Origin: DASVEE01 sp036399695
GTDB lineage: Bacteria; Acidobacteriota; Thermoanaerobaculia; Gp7-AA8
DNA length: 6,108 nucleotides
Reading direction: 5' to 3'
Assembly (NCBI GenBank): GCA_036399695.1
Contig: DASWMP010000079.1
Location: 1-6,108, forward strand
This document shows, piece by piece, positions 5,920 to 6,108 of this stretch. Each line of letters begins with the position of its first letter. The first letter of the stretch is position 1. The notes beneath the pieces were generated by a model. That model was not told the origin of the DNA, did no database searches, and saw nothing but the letters and a program-made list of their open reading frames with translations. The position numbers and the translations under genes were made by a program.

Positions 5920-6108
5920 ATCTCGGAGTGCGGTGGCGAAAGGAGGGTGTCTCAAAACGGTGCGCCCCGATCTACTCCCTTGGTTCTGCCGTCGATGAAC
6001 CGGCGCCTGCGGGCGCGGACAGACAGGAGTGTCTGTCCCACATTCAGATTCCGCCGAATATCGGGCACCCGCGGGCACGCTGGCATTCAATGTGGGACAG
6101 ACACTCTT
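5920..6108. repeat. Right copy of modular inverted repeat with spacer and start of opposite arm
   Basis: Starting 20 bp after the stop of the beta-sandwich gene, this region carries block 3 (5920-5937), block 2 (5942-5965), a 32-bp segment unlike its left counterpart (5966-5997), block 1 (5998-6040), a spacer (6041-6092) and then the beginning of an oppositely oriented block 1 (6093-6108). A complete unit therefore looks like two long inverted arms around a spacer of about 50 bp. The hairpins seen on the left recur here: GCGCC/GGCGC (6003-6007 with 6012-6016) and an 8-bp GGACAGAC/GTCTGTCC (6017-6024 with 6031-6038). The variable segment has its own small stem, GGTTC/GAACC (5982-5986 with 5997-6001). 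The position just 3' of an operon suggests a transcript-end or mRNA-stabilising role, which is inference. Confidence 0.85.
6053..6108. repeat. 56-bp direct terminal repeat, right copy
   Basis: This is identical to bases 1-56. If the ends are joined here, the result is a 6052-bp circle with one complete inverted-repeat unit of about 280 bp between the 3' ends of the SDR and beta-sandwich genes. Confidence 0.95.

Noticed and set aside
5942..6040. Integron attC-like recombination site
   Set aside because: Neither the GTTRRRY core nor its inverse is placed as attC requires, and the flanked genes are not single cassette genes; no integrase is present.
5920..6108. CRISPR array
   Set aside because: The repeat copies are inverted, single per end and modular; there are no regularly spaced direct repeats with unique spacers and no cas genes.

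Overview
This is a GC-rich stretch (about 60-65% G+C by eye) of bacterial DNA with six complete protein-coding genes, tightly packed. It has no RNA gene, CRISPR array, transposase, integrase, replication or phage gene that I can see. The mix of genes fits an Acidobacteriota-like genome, perhaps near Thermoanaerobaculia: a secreted two-domain protein of a type I associate with that group, an exported carboxypeptidase-regulatory-like (Ig-type) protein, and a Cys-rich small exported protein. This is a family-level impression, not a demonstrated placement.

Four genes lie on the minus strand, read right to left. First comes a helical-backbone metal/cobalamin receptor without a signal peptide (4037-3288). 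Next is a secreted two-domain protein of unknown function (3208-2240), followed by a strong hairpin terminator (2219-2184). Then come a nitronate monooxygenase-like flavoprotein (2154-1111) and a short-chain dehydrogenase/reductase (1114-188), whose start overlaps the preceding stop by ATGA. Two genes run divergently on the plus strand from a 99-bp shared promoter region: an 11-cysteine exported protein (4137-4478), and an exported protein of about five beta-sandwich domains (4475-5899), again coupled by an ATGA overlap.

Both transcription units run outward into non-coding DNA. There the window carries two inverted copies of a modular, hairpin-forming repeat (left 1-149, right 5920-6108). The first 56 bases of the window are identical to the last 56. 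The window may therefore be a contig broken at a dispersed repeat, or a circle of about 6052 bp; the gene content favours the repeat explanation. On either reading, the repeat abuts the 3' ends of both operons and could act as a transcript-end structure.

A recurring pattern is that genes placed first in a transcript (4037-3288, 2154-1111, 4137-4478) lack a Shine-Dalgarno sequence and have a -10-like hexamer close to the start codon. Genes inside operons have AAAGGAG- or GAGGTG-type ribosome sites. This suggests leaderless or near-leaderless transcripts. The strongest candidates for something undescribed are the modular inverted repeat and the coupled Cys-rich / beta-sandwich exported pair.
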